Below are positions 1 through 11,250 of a stretch of DNA of 64,000 bases, in pieces. A model generated the notes under the pieces. That model made no database searches. It saw nothing but the letters and a program-made list of their open reading frames with translations, and was not told the DNA's origin. The position numbers and the translations under genes were made by a program. The DNA is taken from positions 1 to 64,000 of the forward strand of contig CAIOAN010000007.1 of assembly GCA_903855995.1 (NCBI GenBank), written 5' to 3'. This DNA is from an uncultured Opitutia bacterium (GTDB lineage: Bacteria; Verrucomicrobiota; Verrucomicrobiia; Opitutales; UBA953). How positions within the stretch are numbered: the stretch's first letter is position 1; each line of letters begins with the position of its first letter.

Positions 1-1
1 C

Positions 2-940
2 CGCAATTCCGCGCAACTCGGAGTCTTCTCTGCCGAGGATATCACCGCCGGCCTGGCCTCCCAGCGCTTCCTCGCTTCCGATTTGGGCTGGCGCGAGGGC
101 ATGTCCGCCTGGACCCCGCTCGGTGATTGGGCTGAATTCCGGGCGTCGATCCCGTACGTTCCTCCTTCTGCGGCGAGCGGGCCAGGCGACGTTGCCCCCG
201 TCTTGACCGGGACGACTTTTCCTTGGGAGATATCCAAGAGCTTTTCTTCGGCCTACGCTTCTTTCCTGGCTCTGATTCGTGATCCGGCTGCTATCCTCGC
301 CGGCGCCAGATTGGAATTTGTCACAACGCTCCAACTCGTCTGGCTCATTCTTTTCGTCGCTTCGGTCTTCTCGGTCGTCGGCGGCATCATCCATGCGGAA
401 GCGCTGGCGCAGGCTATGCGTACGGCCGGAGCTCAGTTGTCAGCTGGTGCGTCCAAGATTCCGGGCCCCATGGGCCAGGCTTTCGCCAAGGTGGCAGAAT
501 ATTTCTCCAATACGAAAGCCAAGGAGTTTGGGGAAGTGGTGATGCAGGTCCTGCTGGTGGTGGCGGCCCAGCCGCTTTACTACTTGCTGATTGGATTGAT
601 TCAGTGGCTCGGGTTGCGCTTATTGGGTTTATTCGGGGTGAAGTCCTGCAAGACTCCTGAGTTGGGCCGAACGGCCATCGCGGGCATGCTTGGCCACGTC
701 CTTTTAGGGGCGATTTTATGCCCAGTCGCTTTGTTGAGCCCGCAGGGCCTGATGCAACAAATGGCCTCCGTAATAATCTTCATCGTCGGGGTTGTTCTCT
801 ACTGCCGTGTCGTGGGAGGGGCCTTGCGGATCAATCCGTGGGTAGTGTTCGGTTCAGCGGTCCTCCTCTATGTTACGGTATCCTGTTGTTGTGGTTGCGG
901 GCTGGCGGCCATCGTCGGGTCGGCGCTTTCCTTGGGCTGA
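2..940 (+). CDS. GYF_2-domain membrane protein, 5' truncated by window edge
   Basis: Reading frame is open to the window start; N-terminal ...QLGVFSAEDITAGLASQRFLASDLGWREGMSAWTPL resembles a GYF_2 domain, followed by several hydrophobic segments (Yip1-like layout). Confidence 0.65.
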   Translation, partial: RNSAQLGVFSAEDITAGLASQRFLASDLGWREGMSAWTPLGDWAEFRASIPYVPPSAASGPGDVAPVLTGTTFPWEISKSFSSAYASFLALIRDPAAILAGARLEFVTTLQLVWLILFVASVFSVVGGIIHAEALAQAMRTAGAQLSAGASKIPGPMGQAFAKVAEYFSNTKAKEFGEVVMQVLLVVAAQPLYYLLIGLIQWLGLRLLGLFGVKSCKTPELGRTAIAGMLGHVLLGAILCPVALLSPQGLMQQMASVIIFIVGVVLYCRVVGGALRINPWVVFGSAVLLYVTVSCCCGCGLAAIVGSALSLG

Positions 941-943
941 CCG

Positions 944-1366
944 GTGTTTAGGCTGATCCGCAGACCGGCCTATCCGGGCGAGCTCAATCACGAGCTCGTC
1001 TGGCCGGCGGCATTCGTCGGCGGGGCCGTGTTTGCTTGGGGTTGGTTCCTATCCGGCCTCCAACTGCCCCAGTGCGTTTTTATGCGGGTGACTGGGTTGC
1101 CCTGTCTCGGCTGCGGCGGTACGCGGTGCGCGCGCCATCTCGTCCATCTGGATTTCGGGCAGGCCTTTCTCTTTCACCCGGGATTCTTCCTGGTCGTCAT
1201 GGTGGCGGCGCTTTGGACGATTCATTCGGCTTTGTTTTGGCTAAGTCGTGATAAGCTGCGACTGCGGCTCGCGCTCGATGACGCCCAGGCCCGCCGCTGG
1301 CGGATGGTCTTCATCGCCTTGCTTGTCATTCACTGGGCGTGGCAGTGTTACTACCTCACCCGCTGA
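944..1366 (+). CDS. DUF2752 membrane protein
   Basis: ORF 140 aa; motif GLPCLGCGGTRCARHLVHLDFGQAFLFHP typical of DUF2752; start is GTG. Confidence 0.75.
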   Translation: MFRLIRRPAYPGELNHELVWPAAFVGGAVFAWGWFLSGLQLPQCVFMRVTGLPCLGCGGTRCARHLVHLDFGQAFLFHPGFFLVVMVAALWTIHSALFWLSRDKLRLRLALDDAQARRWRMVFIALLVIHWAWQCYYLTR

Positions 1367-2313
1367 TGTTGAAGAATCTGCTTAGGTTTCTCGCATGGGT
1401 CGCCGCTCTCGTCCTGCTGGCGACGGGGGCGGTCGGGCTAGTCTACTACTGCTCCGAACGTCCGCAGAAAATGGCCATCGAGCACCGGGTGCTCGATGTG
1501 GTCGACACAATCCGCGAGGACGGCACTTCGCCCAAGAAAGTGGTCGGAGCGCTGGATCGCCTCGCTGACCAGACGGAAGTCATCAAGGGCGACATCGTTC
1601 CCGCCCCCGAGCCGGATCGTAACGCCACGGCACCTTACGGCGAGCCGGCCGATCATCTGGGGTTAAAGCGCCTGGTGAATCGCGGCTACTCTGTCGGGTA
1701 CGACGAATCGTTACCCTCTCCCCGGTGGTCTTCTTACCGGGTATTCCCTTATAAGGAAGTGCACCGAGACCGTCCCTCCAGTTTCAAACCCGATCCGCGC
1801 ACGGATGCCCGCGTGGTGACTTCCGAATATGTCCGCTCAGGCTATGATCGGGGCCACCTGTCGCCCAACTACGCGATTTCAGTCTGCTACGGAGAAGAGG
1901 CCCAGAAGGAAACCTTCTTGCTCAGTAATGTCGTGCCGCAATTACACGCCCTTAACGCTGGCCTTTGGAAGGATATGGAGCAGCGCGTGGTGAGGCGCTA
2001 CGTCGAGCGCTATGGCATCGTCTGGGTGCAGGTCGGCCCGGTCTTCACCTCCCCGGCGGAGAAGAAGGTGGGCCGCCTGCCCGTGCCTTCGTCGTTTTGG
2101 ATGGTGATCTCAGAGTATGAGGAAGCCCAGCATGGCATCCGGGCCATCGCTTATCTCGTGCCGCACGAAGAGAAGTGGCGCGACGCCGAACTGACGCGTT
2201 ACGTCGTGAGCATTCGCCGGATCGAGCAGCTAACCGGCCTGGATTTTTTCCCGAAGCTACCGAAGGCGACGCAGGATCGGCTGGAATCAACGGCCGCGCC
2301 GCGCGCTTGGTGA
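1366..2313 (+). CDS. Membrane-anchored DNA/RNA non-specific endonuclease (NUC1 family)
   Basis: ATG overlaps upstream TGA (TGATG); N-terminal TM; YDRGHLSPNYA (DRGH motif) and downstream ...LSNVVPQLHALNAGLWKDME (conserved NxxxQ..LNxxxW). Confidence 0.85.
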   Translation: MLKNLLRFLAWVAALVLLATGAVGLVYYCSERPQKMAIEHRVLDVVDTIREDGTSPKKVVGALDRLADQTEVIKGDIVPAPEPDRNATAPYGEPADHLGLKRLVNRGYSVGYDESLPSPRWSSYRVFPYKEVHRDRPSSFKPDPRTDARVVTSEYVRSGYDRGHLSPNYAISVCYGEEAQKETFLLSNVVPQLHALNAGLWKDMEQRVVRRYVERYGIVWVQVGPVFTSPAEKKVGRLPVPSSFWMVISEYEEAQHGIRAIAYLVPHEEKWRDAELTRYVVSIRRIEQLTGLDFFPKLPKATQDRLESTAAPRAW

Positions 2314-3237
2314 CGGCAGTTCGCGTCGCAGGTCGCCGGCATGGATCAGGCAGACGCAGTCGGCGCCATCGGCCGTCGGTAACCACATGATGGGGAGCTT
2401 CGGCCACGCCTGATGCATCGCTTTCTGGAGGCCGCCGACCTCGATGACGAGGATGCCGTGAGGCTTCAGCAGTTCGCGTGCTTGAACGAGCAGCTTGCGG
2501 ATAACATCGAGCCCGTCTTTGCCTGAGACCAGTGAGCCTTTCGGTTCCTTCTTAAACTCGGCGGGCAGGCCACGGTAGATGCCTTCAGGCTCGTACGGCG
2601 GATTACTGAGGATGAGGTCAAGCTGCGGCCCCTTAAGCAGCGCGGACATCGTATCTGTCTCGTGCAGGGCGATCCGCTTGGCGAGCTTGTGGTCGGCGAC
2701 ATTGAGCTTCGCCACTTCCAGCGCCGGTGCGGAAAGGTCGGTCGCGTGGACGTGTGCCTTCGGGAAGCGCTTGGCCAGGAGAACCGCGAGGCAGCCCGAA
2801 CCCGTGCAGATATCGGCCACGTCCGTGATTTGACCGGCCGGCGGCAGCCATTGCGGAATTGCTTCCGGGATGAGTTCGACGAAATACGACCGCGGGATGA
2901 TGACGCGCTCATCGATGCGGAAGCGCAGGCCGCCCAGCCAGGCCTCGCCGACAAGATATCCCGTCGGGATGCGGTCGAAGACCCGTCGCTCTACGAGGCT
3001 TAGGAACGCCGACTTCTCCTTGGCGGTGAGCGCCCGGGTGAAACATCGGGGAAGCTTTTCCCAGGCCAGACCGGTGGCGTACCCCATGAGCGTCAGGGAT
3101 TCCTCCTCGGCGTTCACGAAGCCTTGTCCGTGCGCGATGCCGGCCGACTTGAACAGCTTGTTGGCGAAGCGTAAACAATCACCGCCCGTTTTGAGGCGGG
3201 CGGTGGTGGCGGGCGTCGGGCGCGTGGGGGCGCTCAT
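2287..3237 (-). CDS. prmB: Protein N5-glutamine methyltransferase, PrmB/HemK family
   Basis: NPPYEPEG motif; VADICTGSGCLAVLLAKRFP SAM-binding motif; N-terminal layout like PrmB. Confidence 0.8.
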   Translation of the reverse strand: MSAPTRPTPATTARLKTGGDCLRFANKLFKSAGIAHGQGFVNAEEESLTLMGYATGLAWEKLPRCFTRALTAKEKSAFLSLVERRVFDRIPTGYLVGEAWLGGLRFRIDERVIIPRSYFVELIPEAIPQWLPPAGQITDVADICTGSGCLAVLLAKRFPKAHVHATDLSAPALEVAKLNVADHKLAKRIALHETDTMSALLKGPQLDLILSNPPYEPEGIYRGLPAEFKKEPKGSLVSGKDGLDVIRKLLVQARELLKPHGILVIEVGGLQKAMHQAWPKLPIMWLPTADGADCVCLIHAGDLRRELPSPSARRGR

Positions 3238-3255
3238 CGGCGGCGGCGGGGCCGC

Positions 3256-4632
<1,377 letters not shown>

Positions 4633-4648
4633 GCTCGGCAGTCGGCGT

Positions 4649-5113
4649 TCAGCCGATCTTCACGCGGAAGAGAGGCTGGCCGAATTCGACCGAGGTACCA
4701 TTGGCGACGAGGCACTCGACCACCGTGCCTGCAATCTCCGACTGGATTTCGTTCATCACCTTCATGGCCTCGATGATGCAGACCACGGAATCGACCTTGA
4801 TGGGTGAACCGACGGCGACGAAGGGGGGATTCTCCGGGGAGGGGGTGGCGTAGTAGGTGCCGACCATAGGGGAGGTCACCAGCTTGATGCTGGGGTCCGC
4901 CGCCGCCGGAGTTGCCGGGGCTGCCGGGGCCGCCGCTACAGGGGCGGGAGCCGCTGCCACAGGGGCAAGGGCGACCGGGGCTGCTGCCGGGGCCGCACGG
5001 CCGGGGAGGTCGCGCTTGATGCGGAGCTTGAATTCTTGATCCTGGATTTCGAATTCGGAAAGGTCCGATTTCTTCATCAAATCCACGACTTGTTTAATCT
5101 TATTTAGGTCCAA
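4649..5113 (-). CDS. accB: Biotin carboxyl carrier protein
   Basis: 154 aa; biotinylation motif [12 protein letters not shown]; Ala/Pro-rich linker. Confidence 0.96.
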   Translation of the reverse strand: MDLNKIKQVVDLMKKSDLSEFEIQDQEFKLRIKRDLPGRAAPAAAPVALAPVAAAPAPVAAAPAAPATPAAADPSIKLVTSPMVGTYYATPSPENPPFVAVGSPIKVDSVVCIIEAMKVMNEIQSEIAGTVVECLVANGTSVEFGQPLFRVKIG

Positions 5114-5178
5114 GGTTATGTCCTCCGTGAGGGGGTGGACCTCTCTGATACAGGGCTCAGGGGGGGTAAATCAATCCC

Positions 5179-7896
5179 TCATTCCGAAATCTCGGCAGGA
5201 ATTTTACCTAAGTTGCTATCAGTGTTAGACTTAATGATATCTTTTAAGGACGGAAGGGCGGTGATATCAGGCTTGGAAATAGGCCCTTTTACTTTGATTT
5301 TCGTCAAGCCAACCAGGGTTCGATTGAGGTTGATTAGGTCCAGCGGGTTGAAACCTCCCTGCCTGGGGATCGAGAAGTCGCCCACGAAATCCAGGGTGGG
5401 TCTGGCTAGGTCGACTTCCCCCTTTAAGCTCAGGCGTGATTTCGGCCCGCTCAGCAGGAGGTCTGGAAAGTATGCCCGGCCCTTCAAGCACCCGAAAGTG
5501 CCAGTGGCCTTGGTCAAATCGTAGGTGGTGGCGTCGACGCCAATAGCCTCCAGTACCGTCGAGAGAACTCCAAGCAGGCGCACTTTTTTCAGTTCCGGGT
5601 CGACGAGGGTGTAGCGCCCCCGCCCGCTCATCAGCAAGGGTTGGTCGAGGTTGAGCTGGCCCTTGAAGTTCAGGTCCAGGGTCGCCGGCGCCGCCCTCTT
5701 CGGGAGCTCGGCGGCCGCTTTGGCACCGCTGAGTTCGCTGACCAGTCGCGTGATGGCCGCGGGGTCACAACCCTTGAGCCCTAACTCAATATGTGTCTGG
5801 TGAAGCGGGTCGCCCTTCAGCCTGACCTCGGCAGTACCGCCAGCGAGCCCTAGGTCCGCCTTGATCACCATGACCCCTTCCGAGGTTTCGGTGTTCACTT
5901 TCAGGTCTTTCCCCGTGACACCCCAGGCCTTGAAGTCCCCCGCGCAGGTGATGGCGGCATGCACGGTGGGGGTCTTTCCGGCGGGCGTCACTTCGAGTTC
6001 AAATCGGTGATCGGCCGGCAGGGATAATCCTTTGAGAGCTTCGCCGAATTCCTTGCCAGCACAGCGAGCGGCAATCCACGGCTGGAGGTTCCCGGATGCT
6101 TTCACGACCGGTCCGGCGAGCGCCAAGGGCTTTGACCAATCCCAGGTCGCCGTGCCATCGACAAAGCCATCGGCCTCGGTGGTTCCTCCGGCCAGGTGAT
6201 GGAGTCCGATAGAAGTGCGGGCTGGATTGGCATCGACACTTACTTCGACCCGGCGGAATGGTGCGCCCATGAAATCGAAGCGTTCTAGTAAGACCCGCCC
6301 GCCCACGATGCTCTGCTCCGAGCCCCAGCGACTTTCGACGTCAATGAAGGCGTAGGGATGTTCGCGGGACTTGAGTAGTTTCCAGAGGCCCACCCACCAT
6401 TCGCCTAGCACTTGGTCCAGTGAGGCCGGAGCGAGGTCGCCGTGCAGGTGCAGGACAAAGGCGCCGCCGACGGCCACGGCGCAGTCTGCCTCACCGGTCA
6501 CGGAGGCCAAGTGCAGGTCGCGAAGGTGCAAGGGATAGGGTTGGCGATGGGGCTGAAAATCGAACCGCGTCGTCAGGGGCAGGGCTTTGTCCGGTGAAAT
6601 CGCCGCGGCTGAAAGACCCAGCCCGCTGAATCCCGTGCACGAGGCTTCGCCGCTCACGGCCAGCACCTGATGGCGGCTGTCGGTGGTCATGGTGAAATCG
6701 CGGAGGAGCAGGTCGCCGGTGATGTCAATCTGCGCCGCCCGCAGGATTTTTCCGACGGCGGGAAGGGCGGCGAATTCAGCGGCTACGAGCCGGGCGTGGT
6801 CGATGCGCAGGGAGGCATCGCCTAGCGGTGTCAGGCGGCAGCGCCCGTCGGCGAAAGTGCCTCCGGAGATAAGGTGGAAGTCGACGTCCGCTCCGCCGGC
6901 GGAGGACGGAGTCGCTGTCAAAGCCGCCCGGGAAATCGGCAGACCGGCTCCGATGATATGGGTGGCGGAGAGGGTGATGCGCGTCTCGGTCAGCTTCGCG
7001 GCGCCTTGGATTTTCACACGGAGATCATGCCCCGAAAATTCTCGCCACGCGGCCTCCTCGGCGGCGCCCTCGGCACTCCATTTTAAGATCTGCCCATCTC
7101 GGTTCAATTGCAGTGCCCCGCGCAGGGCGAGTGAGCGGACCTGGATGAGGCCCAGTTTTTGGTCAGCCCAGTCGTTGCCCATCAACGCATGTGCGGAAAG
7201 TTCGGCTCCGCCGACGCTGTCGCCGGCACACTGGATACCGATCGTCGCTCCGCCCGAACGTTCCGCTACCGCGAGCGTGTTCTCTATATGCCCGAGGATA
7301 CTGGCGATATTCTTAACCAGCGAGGCTGGGGCGGCCTGCGGCCTGCGCGATCCGAATTGCAGCATCGCGGCGGGGATCTCACCGCTCACATTGCAGGTGA
7401 GCTTCCCGGCGCGGACCTGCACGGAACGCAGGATTAGCCAGCGGCCTTCACTGGCGATGTCGATGACGATTTCCTCCGTCAGGGCGCGGCGTTCGCCGGC
7501 GACGGAGACGGAGGCGGGGCACCACAGACGCGCGCCGCTGATGCGGAGCCGAGTCGGTTCGGCCTGCCCGACCAGCAACTGTGTGGGATTGAGCCCAAGC
7601 TCAAGATGCGAGGCGGTGAAGATTTCGCCGGTGAGTCCTTCGATGCCGACAGAGAGGTCATCGGCCGCGATGGTCAGGTCGGGCAGCACCCAGAGGTTAC
7701 GGGCCTGGAGGCGCACGCCTTCTTTCGCAAGACGCTCCACGAGCATGTCCGCGACAAAGTCGGGCATTCTCATGGGCCGGTCGAGCGTCGCGACCCACCA
7801 GAGCGTCAGCTGTGCCGGTAACAGGAGGAGCAGGCACGTGTTCGTCAGCCCGCGCAGGAACCTGCGAAAGGGAGAACTGGCTGGCCGCGCTTTCAT
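5179..7896 (-). CDS. AsmA-like / translocation-module-like large periplasmic protein
   Basis: 905 aa, N-terminal TM, AsmA-like C-terminal region (LNRTLVGLTKIKVKGPISKPDI). Confidence 0.6.
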   Translation of the reverse strand: MKARPASSPFRRFLRGLTNTCLLLLLPAQLTLWWVATLDRPMRMPDFVADMLVERLAKEGVRLQARNLWVLPDLTIAADDLSVGIEGLTGEIFTASHLELGLNPTQLLVGQAEPTRLRISGARLWCPASVSVAGERRALTEEIVIDIASEGRWLILRSVQVRAGKLTCNVSGEIPAAMLQFGSRRPQAAPASLVKNIASILGHIENTLAVAERSGGATIGIQCAGDSVGGAELSAHALMGNDWADQKLGLIQVRSLALRGALQLNRDGQILKWSAEGAAEEAAWREFSGHDLRVKIQGAAKLTETRITLSATHIIGAGLPISRAALTATPSSAGGADVDFHLISGGTFADGRCRLTPLGDASLRIDHARLVAAEFAALPAVGKILRAAQIDITGDLLLRDFTMTTDSRHQVLAVSGEASCTGFSGLGLSAAAISPDKALPLTTRFDFQPHRQPYPLHLRDLHLASVTGEADCAVAVGGAFVLHLHGDLAPASLDQVLGEWWVGLWKLLKSREHPYAFIDVESRWGSEQSIVGGRVLLERFDFMGAPFRRVEVSVDANPARTSIGLHHLAGGTTEADGFVDGTATWDWSKPLALAGPVVKASGNLQPWIAARCAGKEFGEALKGLSLPADHRFELEVTPAGKTPTVHAAITCAGDFKAWGVTGKDLKVNTETSEGVMVIKADLGLAGGTAEVRLKGDPLHQTHIELGLKGCDPAAITRLVSELSGAKAAAELPKRAAPATLDLNFKGQLNLDQPLLMSGRGRYTLVDPELKKVRLLGVLSTVLEAIGVDATTYDLTKATGTFGCLKGRAYFPDLLLSGPKSRLSLKGEVDLARPTLDFVGDFSIPRQGGFNPLDLINLNRTLVGLTKIKVKGPISKPDITALPSLKDIIKSNTDSNLGKIPAEISE

Positions 7897-9734
7897 CGGC
7901 CGGCTTCGTTCAGAAGGGGAATCAGGATTTCCGCCAGGCCAGTATCGAGGATGAAGTCATCTTCATCGGCCTCGTCATGCAGCAGGAGGGAGCGGGTGTT
8001 GAAGGGTGCGGAACAAAGGTAGGTGCGGAACGTCTCGCTCGCGGCGGCTCCGCCGGTCGTGGCTTGGTCGGTGACGCGCAGCTCAAACTTCCAATCACCA
8101 GCACCGACATCGCGGCCCGGGAAGTCGGCGGCTTTTACTTCCGCCAGCCCGGCGGCCAGGCGGCGGGCGTTCACCGGATCGAGTCGTCCGTTGCCGGCCC
8201 AATTACCGTCGGGGCCGAGGCGTGCTTCGCCGAGCACCTTGCCTTCGGGGCGGGTCATCAGGCGGAGGCCGCTGACTTTCGCGCCTTGTGGAAGCTCCGC
8301 GACGGTGCGCTTGCGCCACGCCTGCGGCTCGACGTTCTGCTGGCCGCCTTTGAGCAGTGAGACATCGCAGAGAGCGGCGAGCGGCGAGCCCTTGGCGTGC
8401 ACGATCCGTGTGCCGGCGTTCTTCTCCGGGTCGTCGGTGAAGGTGAGTATGATGCGTTCCGCCCCGAATTCGAGTTCGAGGGATTGCAATGAGGTCGTGC
8501 CGGGGTTCGCCAGCGCCATGACAGCGGGCACCGTGGCGCCGCTCGGTGAATCGGATTTACGGCGGGCCGCGCGGAGCTGGGATACTCCTTCAAGGAAGCG
8601 GCCGACGATGCGGGAGTCCGCTTCGCGGCGCTTGGTCGCCGTCGATCCCGGGGCGACGGGAATTTCCCAGCGAGCCTCGCCGCCGGTGCCTTCCAGTCGG
8701 TGCAGGGTGATGGAGCGTCCTGCCGACGCGATGGTGAAGCCGGTCACTAGCGCCGGGTCGAAGTCGGCCGGGCGCGTGGCGGCGAGCGCTTCGCGCGGGT
8801 GGAACCAATCTTCGAGCGCGCGGGCTTCGACCAGGAAGACGGACGCATTGTCCTCGAGTTTGGCGCACAGGAGCGCCGGCGCGCCCGGCGCAGGTTTGCC
8901 GACCAGCAAGACTTGGCGGCGAGCGTTTCCCTCGATGACGATGCGCAGTGTGGGATTGGCAAGGCCTGTGGCCGCATCTTCGAGGGCGACGAATTTATTC
9001 GCGCGCAGGTTCGTGAGCTCCGCGATGCTCTTGCTCGTCGCATCGGCGTCGGCGAGCGCGTCATAAGGCGTTTCGAAGCGCCATTCCGCCAGCAGGGTCT
9101 TATGGCCGGGGCGCGGCCGGGCTTCGGAGGTGATGGCGGTAACGGCGTCGGCCTCCTTGCTGTGTTGGCGGACCGAGAGCGCGCGGGCCTCGAAATCGGC
9201 AATCTCAAAAATCTTATCTACGCGGTAGCTCTCTGACTTTGATTCTAGCGCGGCGGCCATCGCCTCGGGCAGGGGGATGATACGCTTGCCGTCCTCGGTG
9301 AGGAGGAAGTGGTGCCGGGTCGAGGGTTGCACGCCGATCTTCACTTCGACGGACGGGCCTGCCTCCGCCGTGACCTTCAGGATCCAGCGTGGGCTCGCGA
9401 GACCATAGGCCTCCAGCCCGGCGCCATTGGTCTTGGCTTCGCTGGCCAGAAATCCGCTGTCGGCGCTGATGAAGCGAAGTTCATCGAGCAATCGCTGGAC
9501 CGACCAAATGTTCGCCGGCCAGTCAAACGGCTCGGTGACGCGCCAGGCGGAATTTCGTTTCTCGAGCACGACGCGCTCAGAACCTTCGCTCAGGCTAACC
9601 TTCGCCGGGGTGGCGGGGAACAGCAGGGCCTGGTTCGCGGCGATGGGCTGGTGGCTGTACGTGGCCTTCCACAGCAGACCGAAGGCGATCAGGTTGGCGA
9701 CCAGCAAGATGACGGTGGTGCGGGAAATCCGCAT
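7893..9734 (-). CDS. DUF4340 domain-containing protein
   Basis: 613 aa; N-terminal TM; repeated W..V.P.W...V..LL..L pattern typical of DUF4340; next to GldG-like gene. Confidence 0.75.
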   Translation of the reverse strand: MRISRTTVILLVANLIAFGLLWKATYSHQPIAANQALLFPATPAKVSLSEGSERVVLEKRNSAWRVTEPFDWPANIWSVQRLLDELRFISADSGFLASEAKTNGAGLEAYGLASPRWILKVTAEAGPSVEVKIGVQPSTRHHFLLTEDGKRIIPLPEAMAAALESKSESYRVDKIFEIADFEARALSVRQHSKEADAVTAITSEARPRPGHKTLLAEWRFETPYDALADADATSKSIAELTNLRANKFVALEDAATGLANPTLRIVIEGNARRQVLLVGKPAPGAPALLCAKLEDNASVFLVEARALEDWFHPREALAATRPADFDPALVTGFTIASAGRSITLHRLEGTGGEARWEIPVAPGSTATKRREADSRIVGRFLEGVSQLRAARRKSDSPSGATVPAVMALANPGTTSLQSLELEFGAERIILTFTDDPEKNAGTRIVHAKGSPLAALCDVSLLKGGQQNVEPQAWRKRTVAELPQGAKVSGLRLMTRPEGKVLGEARLGPDGNWAGNGRLDPVNARRLAAGLAEVKAADFPGRDVGAGDWKFELRVTDQATTGGAAASETFRTYLCSAPFNTRSLLLHDEADEDDFILDTGLAEILIPLLNEAGR

Positions 9735-9740
9735 GAGCCC

Positions 9741-11249
9741 TTAACTTCTGCGTCGCCACACGGAAACCGCAAGCCCGAGTGCGAGGACGACGAGCGGAAC
9801 GCAGAGAAAACGAATGGCCAGAGCCCAGAAGTCCGCGGCGGTGGCGTTGAGCTGATATTCGCCTTCGGTGCGGGCGGGCAGGGAGACGGCGCGGTCTCGG
9901 TCCGTCAGCCAGGCGGCGCACTGGGTCATGAATGAGCGGTTACCGCCGCGGTTGAGCCGCAGATTGGCGGCGATTTCGGAGGAGCCGACGACGACCAGTC
10001 TCCCGCCCGCCCCGCCTACGCCCTTGCGGATGCCGGTGGCGCGTTCCGCCGCTGCCACCAGACAGACCGGGCCGGGTTGATCGCGGGCTGGATCGAATCT
10101 GGGCGGCCGACGGCTTTGGTCGGTCTGCCCCCAGGCCTTGTCGGAGGAGAAGACCAACTGCCAGACGCCCAAGGTGCTGTCAGGCGCGCTCGCTTCGTCG
10201 AAGCGGGCGGGTCGCAGGCGTGAGGCAATCAGCGGAAGATCCTGGTCTTTCAATACCTTGGTGAGCGGATGCGGGCGCTCTTCGAGCCTGCGTAGCGCGA
10301 TATCGCCGTCGGTCGTGCGGCGCGAGGCGTCGGGCTCTTGCAATTCGGCGTCGGGCGTGAAAATCGCCCATTCGGTCAGCAGGGGTTCGAGTCCGTGTTC
10401 GCGGCCAGGGTCGAGCAGCGCGAGCACGCGTCCGTTGCGCTCATAGAGGTAATTGCGCAGATGGGCATTTTCTTTGACCGAGAACGGCGTGAGCGGCCCG
10501 GCGATCAAAACCATCGCCGCATCCCGCGGAATCTCCGTGGAGGTGGCGAGGTCGAGCTGCTTGACCTCGAAGTTCCGGTTGCGAAGCTGGCGCGAGAGCA
10601 GGGACATGCCGCGGGCGGGCGAGGCGTCTTCGACCCCGAGTTCGCCATGGCCGCGGGTGACATAGCAGACGGCCGCCTTATCTTCCGTGATTTCAATGAG
10701 CGCCGAGGTGATGGCTTCCTCGCCGCGGAAACTGCCGCCGGTGGTCACGAGCTCGCGGTAGCTGATATACTTCGCGCGCGTGCCGCAGGAGAGGACCAGC
10801 GCAATGGTGGCGTCGGGTGGTCCGTGGCGTGCGGCGAGCTCCGAGAGTAGCGGGGCGTTGCGGCCGTCGCCCGCGTTGGCGACGGAGAACCAGGCGGCGC
10901 CGTCCCGGCTCGATTCCACCACGTAGGAGTCGAGCAACTTGAAGAGGCGGGCGCGGATGGCCTGGGCGGCGTCGGATTTATCGGTCGTGACAACGACGGC
11001 CTTCACCCAGCCTTTGTTGCGGCCGATACCGACGGGGCTGCGGCGGCCGGCGGCGCGCACGGTCTCCGCGGATTCCGCCGCCAGCGAATGCCGTCGATTG
11101 GCGGTGATGTCCTGGCGGACGCGGAATTCCGGCAGCGAGGCGAGGAAGTTCACGACCAGTGCGAGTGCGATCGCGAGAATCGCCTGAGTGGCACGGTTGA
11201 GGCGGCGCACGGGGCGCACGGCGCCGAAATCATCACGAAGGGGCGCCAT
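9741..11249 (-). CDS. GldG-family ABC-type auxiliary protein
   Basis: 502 aa; RQDITANRRHSLAAESAETVRA and TRGHGELGVEDASP; TM at both ends. Confidence 0.8.
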   Translation of the reverse strand: MAPLRDDFGAVRPVRRLNRATQAILAIALALVVNFLASLPEFRVRQDITANRRHSLAAESAETVRAAGRRSPVGIGRNKGWVKAVVVTTDKSDAAQAIRARLFKLLDSYVVESSRDGAAWFSVANAGDGRNAPLLSELAARHGPPDATIALVLSCGTRAKYISYRELVTTGGSFRGEEAITSALIEITEDKAAVCYVTRGHGELGVEDASPARGMSLLSRQLRNRNFEVKQLDLATSTEIPRDAAMVLIAGPLTPFSVKENAHLRNYLYERNGRVLALLDPGREHGLEPLLTEWAIFTPDAELQEPDASRRTTDGDIALRRLEERPHPLTKVLKDQDLPLIASRLRPARFDEASAPDSTLGVWQLVFSSDKAWGQTDQSRRPPRFDPARDQPGPVCLVAAAERATGIRKGVGGAGGRLVVVGSSEIAANLRLNRGGNRSFMTQCAAWLTDRDRAVSLPARTEGEYQLNATAADFWALAIRFLCVPLVVLALGLAVSVWRRRS

Positions 11250-11250
11250 G

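Noticed and set aside
6683-7954. 423-aa plus-strand ORF opposite the AsmA-like gene
   Set aside because: Ser/Arg-rich composition typical of an antisense frame in GC-rich coding DNA; no recognisable domain
8023-9066. 347-aa plus-strand ORF opposite the DUF4340 gene
   Set aside because: Ser/Arg/Ala-rich antisense artefact
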